Origin: Chlorocebus sabaeus | Taxonomy: Eukaryota > Chordata > Mammalia > Primates > Cercopithecidae | Assembly: GCF_047675955.1 (NCBI RefSeq) | Contig: NC_132919.1 | Span: 70,261,316 to 70,325,315 of the forward strand | DNA: 64,000 nucleotides | Reading direction: 5' to 3' | Shown here: positions 34,026 to 45,459 of the stretch, piece after piece | Position numbering within the stretch: position 1 is the first letter of the stretch | Layout of the letters: every line of letters begins with the position of its first letter | Made by a program: the position numbers and the translations under genes | Notes under the pieces: model-generated | Told to the model about the DNA's origin: nothing | What the model saw: the letters and a program-made list of their open reading frames with translations, nothing else | The model's database searches: none

Positions 34026-35237
34026 GTAAGATGAGACCTTGAGCTCTGGCATCAGGGGCATGGAAAGAGAGGGCTGAGGACCGGTGATGGGAGAATTGGA
34101 GGGGTTGCCTGGGGAGATGGCGTTCCATGAATATTCATGAAGATGGATTGAAGGTGCCAGAAATCAACTGTGATGTCAAGGGCCCAAGCACTTCGTTCTA
34201 CAGCAAGTTCCATTCAACAAGCATCACTGCTGATGACCATGATGAGAGGATTGCGAGTGGGATATGGATTTATTTCTTCACAAACCAGATCCTGCCTTAT
34301 TTAAGGACATGCCACCATTCATTCACTAGTTATTGAGCACCAGCAATGAGTGATCGCTGTGCTGGGTGCTGGGGAGCAGACACTACCTATAGGATGAAGC
34401 CTAAGCTCTTTGTCCTGGCATTCAAGTCTGCTATGTTCCCAGCCTCACTTTTTTTTTTTGTACCTTACCTCCCTCTAATCTTTTGCAAACATCCTGTGCT
34501 TCTGTCAAACTGTGTTGTCACTCACAAAATGTTTGTTCACATGTGTAATGCTCTCTTTCTCATCTTTGCATGGCCAAATTCTAGCTGAGCTTCAAAAGCC
34601 AGGTGATATTCCCCACCTCCTGGAATCCTTCCTAGAGGTTAATCTTCCTTGGATGGGTTTTGGCTTCCACGGAATAACCTATAGCCCCATATTTGAACAT
34701 CTCTTATGGCATTCTCACCTTTCTATTTGTTTTGGAGTTCCTGTGCTTTACAAGATGGTGGAAAGGATGAACAACCTAACCTCATTTAAAAAATTAATCA
34801 CATTTATTTAGTATTTTCCACTAAGTGCTGATATTCAGCTGGGATGTAGCAGTCTGTCTCTGTGGCTGTTTCCTTGTCTCCTTTTTGATTGCTGCCAACA
34901 GTGGTTATAATATTTCCAAAATCACCCTTGATTCTACTAGATGTCAAACCTGAACAAATTAACATATTCATCATCTCACGTAGTTACCCATTTCCTGCTC
35001 CCCCACCCCCATGGGAAGAGCAGCTATAATGTACTCATTTAGCAAAAATCCTGAATATAATACTCTATTATTAACAAGAGTCCTCTTGTGCATTAGATCT
35101 TTAAACGTGTTCAGCCTACATATCTGTTATTTTGTATCTTTTGACTTGTGCAGTGTATTTAAAACTATGGCTATGACTTATGAATGGTCTCTGAAGTCAT
35201 TTTAGTGGATTTTGATGAGTATAAGACAGATAAACAC

Positions 35238-35552
35238 GTCTGGGCGTGGTGGCTCATGCCTGTAATCCCAGCACTTCGGGAGGCCAAGACGGGCGGATCA
35301 TGAGGTCAGGAGATCGAGACCATCCTGGCTAACACAGTGAAACCCCATCTCTACTAAAAACACAAAAAAATTAGCTGGGTGTAGTGGCGGGCACCTGTAG
35401 TCCCAGCTCCTTGGGAGGCTGAGGCAGGAGAATGGTGTGACCTCGGGAGGCAGAGCTTGCAGTGAGCCAAGATTGCACCACTGCACAGCAGCCTGGGCGA
35501 CAGAGTGAGACTCCGTCTCGAGAGAGAGAAAGAGAGAAAGAGAGAGAGATAT
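35238..35552 (+). mobile_element. AluY, sense, with GA-rich tail
   Basis: It starts tctgggcgtggtggctcatg and carries Y-type gatcatgaggtcaggagatc. The tail is not poly(A) but (GAGA/GAAA)n at 35519-35550. Short flanking repeat ataaacac is at 35230-35237 and 35553-35560. Confidence 0.88.
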
Positions 35553-36024
35553 ATAAACACCAATGAGTATACAAAGACCAATGAGTCATGAGAAAACTTG
35601 GTGTTCAGAATTTTTTGGATTTCAAAATTGCAGATAAGGTCTTGCAACCCTGTACTGCTTTATTAAAAGTAGTTTTATTAGCAACTGATGACTGCTTTCT
35701 GGAGCGTAAATTCTCCCAAATAATTGCCAGGGTGGGTTTTATAATCCTTGTTTCCAATAAAGGAAAATAAAAGCTCCATGGCTTAAAAGAAAATAGTAAA
35801 GCCAGAATCTGCACTCTGACCCCAAATTGCTGCTTTTGACTATATCACCTTTCCTATCCTTTCTTTTCTTGTTCTTCTAAGTCATTGCTTCTCAACCATG
35901 GCTGCTCTTTGGAACCGTCTGGAGAGTTTTACAAAACAGTGATGTTGGGCTCCACCTCCAGGGATTCTGGGGCCATCGGTCTGGGTGTGGCTTGGGCATC
36001 AGAAGTTCTAAAAACTCCCTAGGG

Positions 36025-36323
36025 TTTTTTTTTTTTTTTTTGAGATGGAGTCTGGCTCTCTCACCCAGGCTGGAGTGTAGTGGCGCTATCTCGGGTCAAT
36101 GCAACCTCCGCTCCTCAGTTTAAGTTATTCTTCTGTCTCAGCCTCCCAAGTAACTGGGATTACAGGCATGCACCACCATGCTCGGCTAATTTTTTTGTAT
36201 TTTTAGTGGAGATGGGGCTTCACCATGTTGGCCAGGCTGGTCTCGAACTCCCGACCTCAGGTGATCCACCCGCCTCAGCCTCTCAAAATGCTAGGATTAT
36301 GGGCATGAGTCAACATGCCTGGC
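36025..36323 (-). mobile_element. Alu (S-like), antisense
   Basis: It begins with a T-run and gagatggagtctggctctct and ends caacatgcctggcc. It is inserted next to a MER-type hAT remnant at about 35887-36020. Confidence 0.88.
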
Positions 36324-36542
36324 CTTTTAATTTTTTTTAAATAACAGAATAGACAGTGCACCCTGAGAGAGGATTCAGGGTGGGCTCCTTGTAAGGATGA
36401 GACAACCCCCTGGGGGATTCTGATGTGCTGTCAAAGGTAGAAGCCGTTCTCAACTGGTTTCCAAGGGGGTGTGAGGGGAGGGGAAGCCTGTTTGTCCCAG
36501 ACGTTTCTAATCACTGTGTCTGGGACTATTCCCTTTTCTTAG

Positions 36543-37073
36543 AGCAATGGTTATCACGTTTGAGCATTCCTTACAATCACCTGGATGGCTTGTTAAAACA
36601 GATTGTGGCCGGGCATGGTGGTTCACACCTGTAATTCCAGCAGTTTGGGAAGTTGAAGCGAGCAGATCACTTGAGCCTAGGTATTCATGACCAGCCTGGG
36701 CAACATGGCAAAACCCTGTCTTTACAAAAAATACAAAAATTGGCTGGGCGTGGTGGCATGTGCATGCAGTCCCCTCTACTGGGGAGGCTGAGGTGGGAGG
36801 ATTGCTTAAGCCTGGGAGGTCGAGGCTACAGTGAGCTGAGATTGTGTCATTGCGCTTCAGCCTGGGTGACAGAGTGAGACCCTGTTTCAAAAAAACAAAA
36901 ACAAAACACAAACACACACAAACAAGGGAAAACACAGATTGCTGCCCCCTCCCTTGTACCCAGAGTTCCTGCATTCAGTAGGTTTGGAGTGGGCATCTGA
37001 GAATGTGGATTTCTAACAAGTTCCTGGGAGATACTGATGCTACTGGCTAAGAAACCAGACTCTGAGAACACTG
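36543..37073 (+). mobile_element. MER20 element split by an Alu
   Basis: The left part at 36543-36606 (gagcaatggttatcacgttt through gcttgttaaaacagattg) and the right part at about 36930-37073 (aaaacacagattgctgcccc, tttctaacaagttcctggga, gactctgagaacactgc) form one MER20. The Alu lies between, flanked by copies of aaaaca(ca)gattg. Confidence 0.78.
36607..36926 (+). mobile_element. AluJ, sense, inside MER20
   Basis: It starts ggccgggcatggtggttcac and carries J-type features such as gatcacttgagcc and gaggctacagtgagc. It is well diverged, with an A/C-rich tail. Confidence 0.85.
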
Positions 37074-37234
37074 CCCTACAGGCTGACATGACCAGCTTAA
37101 GAAAATGTCCAGAGAGTAATTTTTCTCAACACAACATAAAAACCAACATAAATCTATACAGTTTTCTTTATCAAACGTCACCTCCTCTGTGCTGGCTTAT
37201 CCCTGCCTAATGCTTGCTAAGTGCCTCACTTGGG

Positions 37235-37600
37235 CTTGTACATTTCCTTGGTCAGCGTCACTATCTGAAAAAGGGTTGAGGGTGATTTGAGAGAAGCATC
37301 CTGCATGAGCAGAGAAGGGTTGTTCCCAGTGATGTGCAATTAAACTAGCTGGTTCTGCCCTTTCCAGAGGCTGCCTGAGTTTGCAGCTGGGACTGTGGGT
37401 CTCTGAGGGGAACCAGAGCGTCTCAGTGACTGGTGAGATGATGAAGCAGTTGTGGGTGGCACCATGACCATACTGCCTTCCTCTCTTGCCTGTGTCATCA
37501 AATGCGATCTACCTTTGGTTTCTCTGTAGGATTGATCAAAAAAATTACTATGTAAGAAATGTATTGTCATGATTTTGGCTTTAGAAAGTGGGATCAAGTG
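37235..37600 (+). other. Paralogous noncoding block, KRT38 copy (matches 47985-48330)
   Basis: Shared landmarks in the same order include tctgaaaaagggtt, agcagagaaggg, cagtgatgt, tttccagaggctgcctg and gatctacctttg. Compare tctgaaaagggtt, agcagagaagag, cagtgatgt, tttccagagattgcctg and gatctacctttg at 47985-48250. It marks the left side of the tandem duplication that made KRT38 and KRT37. Confidence 0.75.
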
Positions 37601-39399
37601 GTATGCTGGAGCTAACTCTTACTAACTTACGAGAGCCGATTTTTCACATCTCTTTCCAACTCCACATTCAGTGACGTCGTATTGTTTGCTTGAAGTTGGT
37701 TATTGTGGGAGTATTTACACCACAGAAATTGGCCTACACTACAAACTGGAGGGGTTTCCCCCCAGAAAGCTAAGTTGCTGGCATATCTCTGGTTGTGTAT
37801 TTATCCACATTGCTTAAGAATCTATAATTTCACTTCATTGGTTCAGCATACAAATGTCTTTGCTTGGTCCTACTCTGTTTCTTATTACCTGCTAACATAA
37901 TTAAACACACATGGATTCAGAACCCTACTCTGCAGCCAGGCTCTGTGCCAGGGTCTGGGGAAATGGAGATGAAAGAGGAAAAAGCAATGAGACAAACTCC
38001 CTGATGTCCAGGAGATCCCAAGTCCATGGTGGGAAGCTACCACCTCTGATACAGCTACAGTTTCCCAGGGTGGGAGGAGTGTGTCAGCAGAGGGAGAGCT
38101 GCCTACCTGGGAAGCCAGAGAAGGCTTTGCAGAGAGCATGACTGAGCCCACACAGCTCAATCTATCTGTGTCAGAGAACGGTCACCGAGCTGTTTCGGAC
38201 TCAGGATATTTCATAATCATGGGTTTGTAATGAGCAACAGAAAGCAGTGTTTTCAATATTTTCCACCATGAGGATCTTTGACCTGTGCCAAAGATCTGTT
38301 TTCACTCTGGCCACAACAGAATTCTATATTTTCTTCCCTTCTTACAGTCTTGCTTCTCAAAGATTTTCCAACTCTTTCCAATTCATCTTCTGGAATCTCT
38401 TCCCTCACCGTTGCTTGCCAGGGCAGGGTGAGCCTCCTGAGCTACTCTCCAAGTGTGTCGATTGCAGTGAAGCCTGGAGCAGCAAATGATGCCATCAGAG
38501 GCAAGTGTGAGGCTCACAGGTCCCAATGCATGGGCCCCAGTTTCTGTGCCTATGTGCAGAGGTGGAAGCTCGTGATTGTCATCCACAGGAGAGGATAGGA
38601 CTTGTTTCCCACACTCTTGCCAACACTATGTGCTATTATCCAACTTATCAAAACCTGATAAGAAAACAATATCTCTTTAGTTTGTATTTCTTAATCACAA
38701 ATGAGCATACATTCATATATAGATAAAATCATATTTAATTTGAACAGAAGGGTGCCTTTTCCATTCATCAAAGCCTCAGGAGTTGGATACCTAGAATAAT
38801 AAATTTATATGCTCAACCTCTTCTCTCTAGAGTCTTCATGGTTTCCTGATCTAGGATTGTTTGGGACACCATTTTCTAACACCCTGGAGATGTGGCAGCA
38901 CTAGCTCTACATATAGTACTTGTCATAAATCTTTACATTCACTGCAATGTGTGATGGGTGATGTTCCCACACAGGACACAATTCCCTAGATGCTTCCCTG
39001 CATCTTCCAGCAGTAGAAGCCATGACACAGAAGAGATAAGCTGTGAGTTAAGCACAATCTCCGGGTGCTAGCCTACAGCTCCACACCTTTCTCTCCCACT
39101 GGTTCAGATACGCCCCTATGTATCCAAATTAGTGAAAACGCCATTCCAAGACCACAGCTCCTCACCTCCATTTGCAGTAGACTTCATGCCTCTAGAGATT
39201 GGCATGTGTAAAGTCAGAATCCATGCAGAGAATGTTGTGCACACAGGTGAACGAAGGAGGGCGGCGGGCTCCCATCTCTCACACTCTGTGTTCACCACTT
39301 CTTGTTACTGAACCTGGCCTCGTATTCGGTCACCAGGGACACAGGGACTCTTTTTAAAGGGTTGGGAAGAAACAGAGTCTTAGGATCCCCACCCGCTCC

Positions 39400-39830
39400 T
39401 TCACCTCCTTTGAGAAAATACAAGTCAGTGGAACCAAGCAACTTTGCAAAGGGCCACGCCACATCAGTGTCATTATGCAAAACAGTACATGGTAGAAGCC
39501 CAAGCCAGGACCCAAGCCAGTGAGCAGAGTGGGGTGTCATCTGGACACACAAGGCTTCAGCAGTGATGTTATAAAGTAACTAACAAGCGTCATGTATCGT
39601 GAATGGACAAAATCATGGCTTTTAGCCCATGGAATGAATCTGGACAGAGGATAAAGCCAAAAGATGGGTGCTACTTAGCAAATCAAAGGAAATGACTTTA
39701 AAAGTCTGGCTCTCTGATTTATAGAGAAGCTTGTTGCTATGTGATGAGGCAGAGGAGAGTAACAAAAGGGTGTTTGAAGATGTAACATATGCAGATTGCA
39801 CCCAGTGGCCTCTGGAGGATGGGACAGCCT
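39400..39830 (+). other. Paralogous noncoding block, KRT38 copy (matches about 53140-53590)
   Basis: Landmarks in order: gtgtcattatgcaaaa, gcccaagccag, tatttagcaaatcaaagg-like tacttagcaaatcaaagga, gtttgaagatg and cccagtggcctctg. The KRT37 flank has atgtcattatgtaaaa, gcccaagccag, tatttagcaaatcaaaggg, ctttgaagatgg and cccagaggcctctg. No coding potential is evident. Confidence 0.75.
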
Positions 39831-41491
39831 GCCCTGGTGATGTCTCCCAGTGATGCTGTCTGTAAAGGGTTATTGATTGGTGAGCTCTGACTAGCCCCTA
39901 GGTCAGAACTCACCACTACTTACTTTCCTGAGAAACCCAATCTGGACTGAATGCTCAAATTCTGTTTTTCTTCTTGATAGAACTCCAATAGCCTGTATTT
40001 CACGTATGCACATCTGATCCCTATGGAGATGTATGTTCAGCTTTTGTTCAATGCTCAGGGGACTTGGCAAAAACTCATTTTCTGTAACTTCTAGTTATAA
40101 TCGCTTTGGATTGTTCCACATTAGGTTTTTCTCAGTCTCAGGGGTCTATGTATCTACTGTCACAAATTTTGGAAGAAAACTTTTGGGATCTCAGCAGTCA
40201 TGTGTCTTGGATCCCTAGTACCAAGAACTATCTAAATGTGGAATGTGTAATATAACCATTTTAGAGACAGGGTTTTCCCCTGGCATCTTCTGATTTAGCC
40301 CTTGGAGAAACTCTGTTTTATTGTATCAATACCTCCACATCTGAGGTATTTTCTGAGATACAAAGGGAAAAATACATGACGTCAGATTTTTGTTTTACAT
40401 CTTCACTTCAACTTCTTGCCCGGTTTCTAGGCCTTTGAATCCTTCTTAGTTCTAGCAATGACACAGTAGTTATCCTTGGGGGTGGGAGATTTGGTGGTAG
40501 TCAAGGTGAAGAAATAGCTTCTGCAGTTGAAAGAAGCTGATGTTGAGAATAGGCTTTATACTTTATAGTGAGGTTGATCTTAGAAAAATGACTTCACATC
40601 TCTTGTCCTCAATGGCTTATTTATTTATTTTGTAAAATTAAGAGTACCCACCTCCCAGGTTGGAAGTAAATATTAAAAGGTATCACTGCTCAATCCCCTA
40701 GCTCATAGGGTGAAGGCTCATGACTGATTTCAGAATCAAGGAAGCAAGGTATGAAGAGAGCCCACAGAGGCTCTGATCACTCAATGTTCTTTGGCTTTCA
40801 TGAATTCTTTTCTCAAAGTTCTTATTTGAGGTTCAGTAAGATTATTGCTCATTTCTTTTTGTTTTTTTCTGGCTTCTTGAGCTTGCCTTCTTGGTTGAGA
40901 TAAGCCATGGTTTTCGAAGTCATCCTCATTTTCATGAGCTTCTCAGATACCTTGTTTGAAACATCACATCTATCCAAGTTACAGTTGTTCCCCAATGACA
41001 GGAACTGTTCTGTGCTTAACCAACTATATGTCAAGTGTCAGCAGGGTGCCTGACAAATGGGACATAGCCAGGGGATGTGTGTTGAGTGAATGGATTCATC
41101 TAAGTCTTGTTGCTCCTCAAAGTGAGTCTGAAAGGCAACCAACTAAAGAAAGAAGAAATGTAGGACTTCTTGATAACCCAAGGCCATAACATCCACCAAT
41201 ACCAAGACTCGGTTTCTTCCCTGGATAGGGAAGGCTGGTTGAGTCTTAACCCAAGTGAGAACCATTGCCATTACAGGGGTTAGTCCTCCTGCTACACCAC
41301 TGACCAACAGGAAAGTTTGTGTCTCCAGAGTGGACACATCCATAAAGAGGCCAAACCCAGTGAAGGTCTAAGCATCTGATGGCTAAAATAACTTTGCTTC
41401 TTTGAAAAATAATAAAAACCTTCTGACCTCCCACCAGCAGCCAACCTGATTTCAAAGAGCCAAGAGGCATCTCAGATTCGTCAACATTCCT

Positions 41492-41645
41492 TTAATGAGC
41501 TGAGAAACTTTTCATGGTAAACTCAGCAGCTGAGTAACAGGATGATGGCACCACAACAGGTAGATAATCAAGGCAGGAGGTCAAAGCATTGGAGCCAACA
41601 CCCACCCAGGACGGGGTATAAAAGGGCCGGGAGGAGAGGAGGCCT
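41492..41645 (+). promoter_or_regulatory. KRT38: KRT38 promoter: TTAATGAG motif and TATA box
   Basis: TTAATGAG lies at 41492-41499 and TATAAA at 41617-41622, 92 bases before the ATG, so transcription should start near 41645. The whole block is almost identical to the KRT37 promoter (57610-57765), with a few substitutions and small indels. Confidence 0.8.
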
Positions 41646-41708
41646 CAGTCTCAGTGGCTCGGCGTTCCTAGCTGATCTGAAGCTCCTGTGCAGTCTCAGC
41701 CCGACACC

Positions 41709-44700
41709 ATGACCTCCTCCTACAGCAGCTCCTCATGCCCTCTGGTTTGCACCATGGCTCCTGGAGCAAGAAATGTCTCTGTCTCTCCCATCGACGTTGG
41801 GTGCCAGCCCGGGGCAGAGGTCAACGTTGCCCCCATGTGCCTTTTGGCCAACGTGGCACATGCCAACCGAGTCCGCGTGGGGTCGACTCCCCTGGGCCGC
41901 CCCAGCCTCTGTCTGCCCCCGACCTGCCACAATGCTTGTCCCTTGCCAGGGACCTGTCACATTCCCGGCAACATTGGAATCTGTGGGGCCTATGGTGAAA
42001 ACACCCTGAATGGCCATGAGAAGGAGACCATGCAGTTCCTGAACGACCGCCTGGCCAACTACCTGGAGAAGGTGCGCCAGCTGGAGCGGGAGAACGCGGA
42101 ACTGGAGGCCACACTCCTCGAGAGGAGCAAGTGCCACGAGTCCACTGTGTGCCCGGACTACCAGTCCTACTTCCGCACCATCGAGGAGCTCCAGCAGAAG
42201 GTGAGGTGTGGGATCAGCTGGGCATGCTGGGTCTGAGAAGGCAGAAGCCTTCGCAGGAGGAATCCACATAAGGTCCAGAGAGCTTTGGGTTTTTGGTTTC
42301 TCTTGGACATGAGCGTAGACACCACACGTGGAGTGAGAGCTTAGAGTATGATGCTTTGTGTGTGAACCGTCTTTCCGTTTTCCTCAGATCCTGTGCAGCA
42401 AGGCCGAGAATGCCAGGCTGATTGTACAAATTGACAATGCTAAGCTGGCTGCCGATGACTTTAGGATCAAGTAAGTCAGGTGGAGGAGGGCCAGGGTGAC
42501 TCCCTCCCCACCCTCCATCCCAGTGCCCAAATACTTGTTGAGTGAGTGAATGTTTGTCCTGTCTTCCTTGCTAGATTCTCCACAGTAAAATTTTCATTAC
42601 AATCAAAGCTGATGAAAGATGGAAGGGAAAATTCCTCATTAATCCAAGCATGTATGTTTGTCCTCCTTCATTTATTTCCCTAAAATGGAGGATAAGGGAG
42701 CCTGAGTTCATTCACCAGGAGCAAAATGAGGGGATTTCAAGGATGAACTGAGCAAGACAGGCATTGGGTTTCATATATAAGTCAGAGAAGTCGTTTACAG
42801 ATGAGTCTTTGTTCAGATTTAATTATGGAGCCCTAAGGTACCAGGCATAAGGTACCTAGGCAAAAATGAGAGAGGGGAAGACAGCTGAAAAGTAAGGCAT
42901 AAGGAGCCGCAGATCACGATCAGGCACCTGGCTATTGCTTATCTTCCATAACTGACAGTCCCCGCAATGGCACGAGTGTTGGTCCCAAGATGCATGATCT
43001 TAGGCAAGTCAGTTCATCTTCCTGAACTGCAGTTGCCACAGAATACAATGGCAAAAATGTATATTGTGCAATGTAGTGTTGTGATTGCTTCATTAGACCA
43101 TGAGCTCTTTGAGAAGTGGGGCTGTGTCTAATTCACCTTCGAGGCCAGAGGGCTAAACAGTGAACAAATGAGGATCTAAGGTGGTGTGGGAGGTAGGAAG
43201 GCAGGGCAGCCGAGAGGGGCTCTTGGGGCATTCTTGTTGACCCTGTACCTCCCGTAACGGAAGGCTGGAGAGTGAGCGCTCCCTACGCCAGCTGGTAGAG
43301 GCGGACCAGTGTGGGACGCAGAAGCTCCTGGATGACGCGACCCTGGCCAAGGCTGACCTGGAGGCCCAGCAGGAGTCCCTGAAGGAGGAGCAGCTGTCCC
43401 TCAAGAGCAACCATGAGCAGGTGTGGCCCTGGGCGATCAGACTCCCGGGGAGGGTGCTGGGCAGACAGGGGAGCTCCCTGGCCCCGGGGCTCTCAGAGCA
43501 TTGTCTGGGCTCAGCTGGCATCAGGATGCAGGGCTGAGGTGAGTCTGAGGGTGCAGTGGTCCTCTGTGCAGACTTGCCTTGGGCACGAGGAAGGTGTCTA
43601 GGTGGGCTCTCCCCACTGCACTCTCAGCAAGACTTTCCCATTTGCTTGTGTGTGGGACTCCCCTCCTACTGCTTACAGGGTCAGGGTCCTGGTGCTGTCT
43701 GCTCCATCAAAGGCCCTCTCCTCATGCAGGCTGTCTGTCCCTTCCTCCTTTCTGCAGGAAGTAAAGATTCTGAGGAGTCAGCTGGGGGAGAAGCTCCGGA
43801 TCGAGCTGGACATTGAGCCCACCATTGACCTGAACAGGGTGCTGGGGGAGATGCGGGCTCAGTATGAGGCCATGCTGGAGACCAACCGCCAGGATTTAGA
43901 ACAGTGGTTCCAAGCCCAGGTGAACGGAGGAGGTACAGAAGCAGGGGGTACCTGGCCTCCATCTGGGCAGGGAGGTGACTATGTCTCTCTGTGCTCTAGT
44001 CTGAAGGCATCAGCCTGCAGGCCATGTCCTGCTCCGAGGAGCTGCAGTGCTGCCAGTCGGAGATCCTGGAGCTGAGATGCACAGTGAATGCCCTGGAGGT
44101 GGAGCGCCAAGCCCAGCACACCTTGGTATGTGTCCTTCACCCTCACTGCACTGCAAATGCCCCGTGCCGTGGCCTAGTAGCCTTTTATTTTGGAGGTCTC
44201 ACCACCCAGGTTTCTCCCACCTGTTATCACCATCAAAATTTGGGGCATGTAGCAGTTTCCCTGGGGGCCTTGCACATTTTATCCCCTTATTTCCCACTAC
44301 AGAAGGACTGTCTGCAGAACTCCCTGTGTGAAGCTGAGGACCGCTTCGGCACGGAGCTGGCCCAGATGCAGAGCCTCATCAGCAACATGGAGGAGCAGCT
44401 GTCCGAGATCCGGGCTGACCTGGAGCGGCAGAACCAGGAGTACCAGGTGCTGCTGGACGTGAAGGCTCGGCTGGAGAATGAGATTGCCACGTACCGGAAC
44501 CTTCTGGAGACTGAGGATTGCAAGTACGTGTGATCTGGGCAATTCCTGGCCAAATCATTTACCCAATTCTCATGAGGTCCTCAGGGCAGCAGAAGGGCTG
44601 TCTCTACATAGAATGAGGCTGTCTGTGCACTCCTTTTCAGTGAGTCATTGCTCTGTCCTGCACACTCCATGTGGTTGACAGAGTGAAGGGAAATGACCGT

Positions 44701-44921
44701 CCACTGTTATTTTGCAGTAGGGACCCCTTCCTTATACCCCCACATGGCACTGAGACCCCATTCATTCCTTGCCTCTCACTTCCCTCACCTTGTCTCTCTG
44801 CAGACTCCCCTGCAATCCATGCTCCACGCCTCCCTCCTGTGTGACCGCCCCCTGTGCTCCTCACTCAAGCTGTGGCCCCTGCACCACCTGTGGAGCCAGC
44901 ACCACTGGAAGCCGATTCTGA
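41709..44921 (+). CDS. KRT38: Type I hair keratin K38 (Ha8), complete
   Basis: Seven exons: 41709-42200, 42388-42470, 43264-43420, 43758-43919, 44000-44125, 44303-44523 and 44804-44921; 452 residues. The ATG at 41709 gives MTSSYSSSSCPL; the open frame extends seven codons upstream but only from a GTG. The head is residues 1-103, the rod about 104-414 with LNDRLANYLEKVRQLE and EYQVLLDVKARLENEIATYR, and the tail Cys-rich, ending CGASTTGSRF, which identifies K38. Coil 1B has the K37/K38 variant ADQCGTQKLLDD in place of ADINGLRRILDD. It should pair with type II hair keratins in the cortex (family knowledge). The tail is a few residues shorter than human K38 as remembered. Exons 1-6 differ from KRT37 at only two residues (V38A, T410S), pointing to gene conversion. 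Confidence 0.94.
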
Positions 44922-45453
44922 ATTCCTGTGGACCCGCAGGGACTGGCTAAGGCGAGGGATACCCAAAGAGAGATGCTTGTTATACCTTTAGAAAATTTGG
45001 CTTCTAACTTTCTGTATGTATAGGCCTGTCCAAAAGCTATGAGATACCAGGGACGGTGGAATCTTGATGGAAATCCTTCCTTTCCCACTCTTGGTTTTCC
45101 CAGGTGAGCTCTATGCCCTCAGTGGCTGGATTGCAGACACCCATGGTGACTCAGAATATCTGGATTGGAGAGCCATAAGGTTGAAAAGCATTTTGGAGTA
45201 GGAATACGGCATGATTTAAAATTGCACTTGCACTTCAAGAACACCAACTTTAACTTGAATTTTTTATAGTTTATGACAAAGGAAGTGAAGAACAGACTTT
45301 ACTGTCTGAGATTCCCACATTTCTTGGGTTGTTTCTAACATTGCCAGCCTGGATTATGGCCCCAGGGAGAGGGAAATAGAACCAGACGTGTACCTGACCC
45401 TGTCTTTTCTAATTCCCTTCTCCTATTGTCCTGCCTCCCTACCTTGGAAGCTG

Positions 45454-45459
45454 ATTAAA
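45454..45459 (+). promoter_or_regulatory. KRT38: Candidate KRT38 polyadenylation signal ATTAAA
   Basis: No AATAAA occurs in the first kilobase after the KRT38 stop. ATTAAA at 45454-45459, 533 bases after the stop, is the best candidate; the next AATAAA near 46152 sits in a MIR/L2-like context. Confidence 0.35.

Larger units (their letters stand above)
34026..41480. other. Intergenic region and 5' flank of KRT38
   Basis: No gene is seen. From about 34026 to 37080 there is unique sequence with three Alu elements and a MER20. From about 37235 onward the sequence is collinear with the 5' flank of KRT37 (from about 47985), and this part shows no Alu or L1 insertion. Confidence 0.65.

Noticed and set aside
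33786..34034. Functional small keratin gene starting at 33786
   Set aside because: It lacks the head in frame, has a disrupted coil 1A, and has no exons 2-7. A pseudogene fits better.
41688..41708. Upstream extension of the K38 (and K37) reading frame by seven codons
   Set aside because: The extension starts at GTG; the first ATG at 41709 (57826 in KRT37) gives the expected N-terminus.
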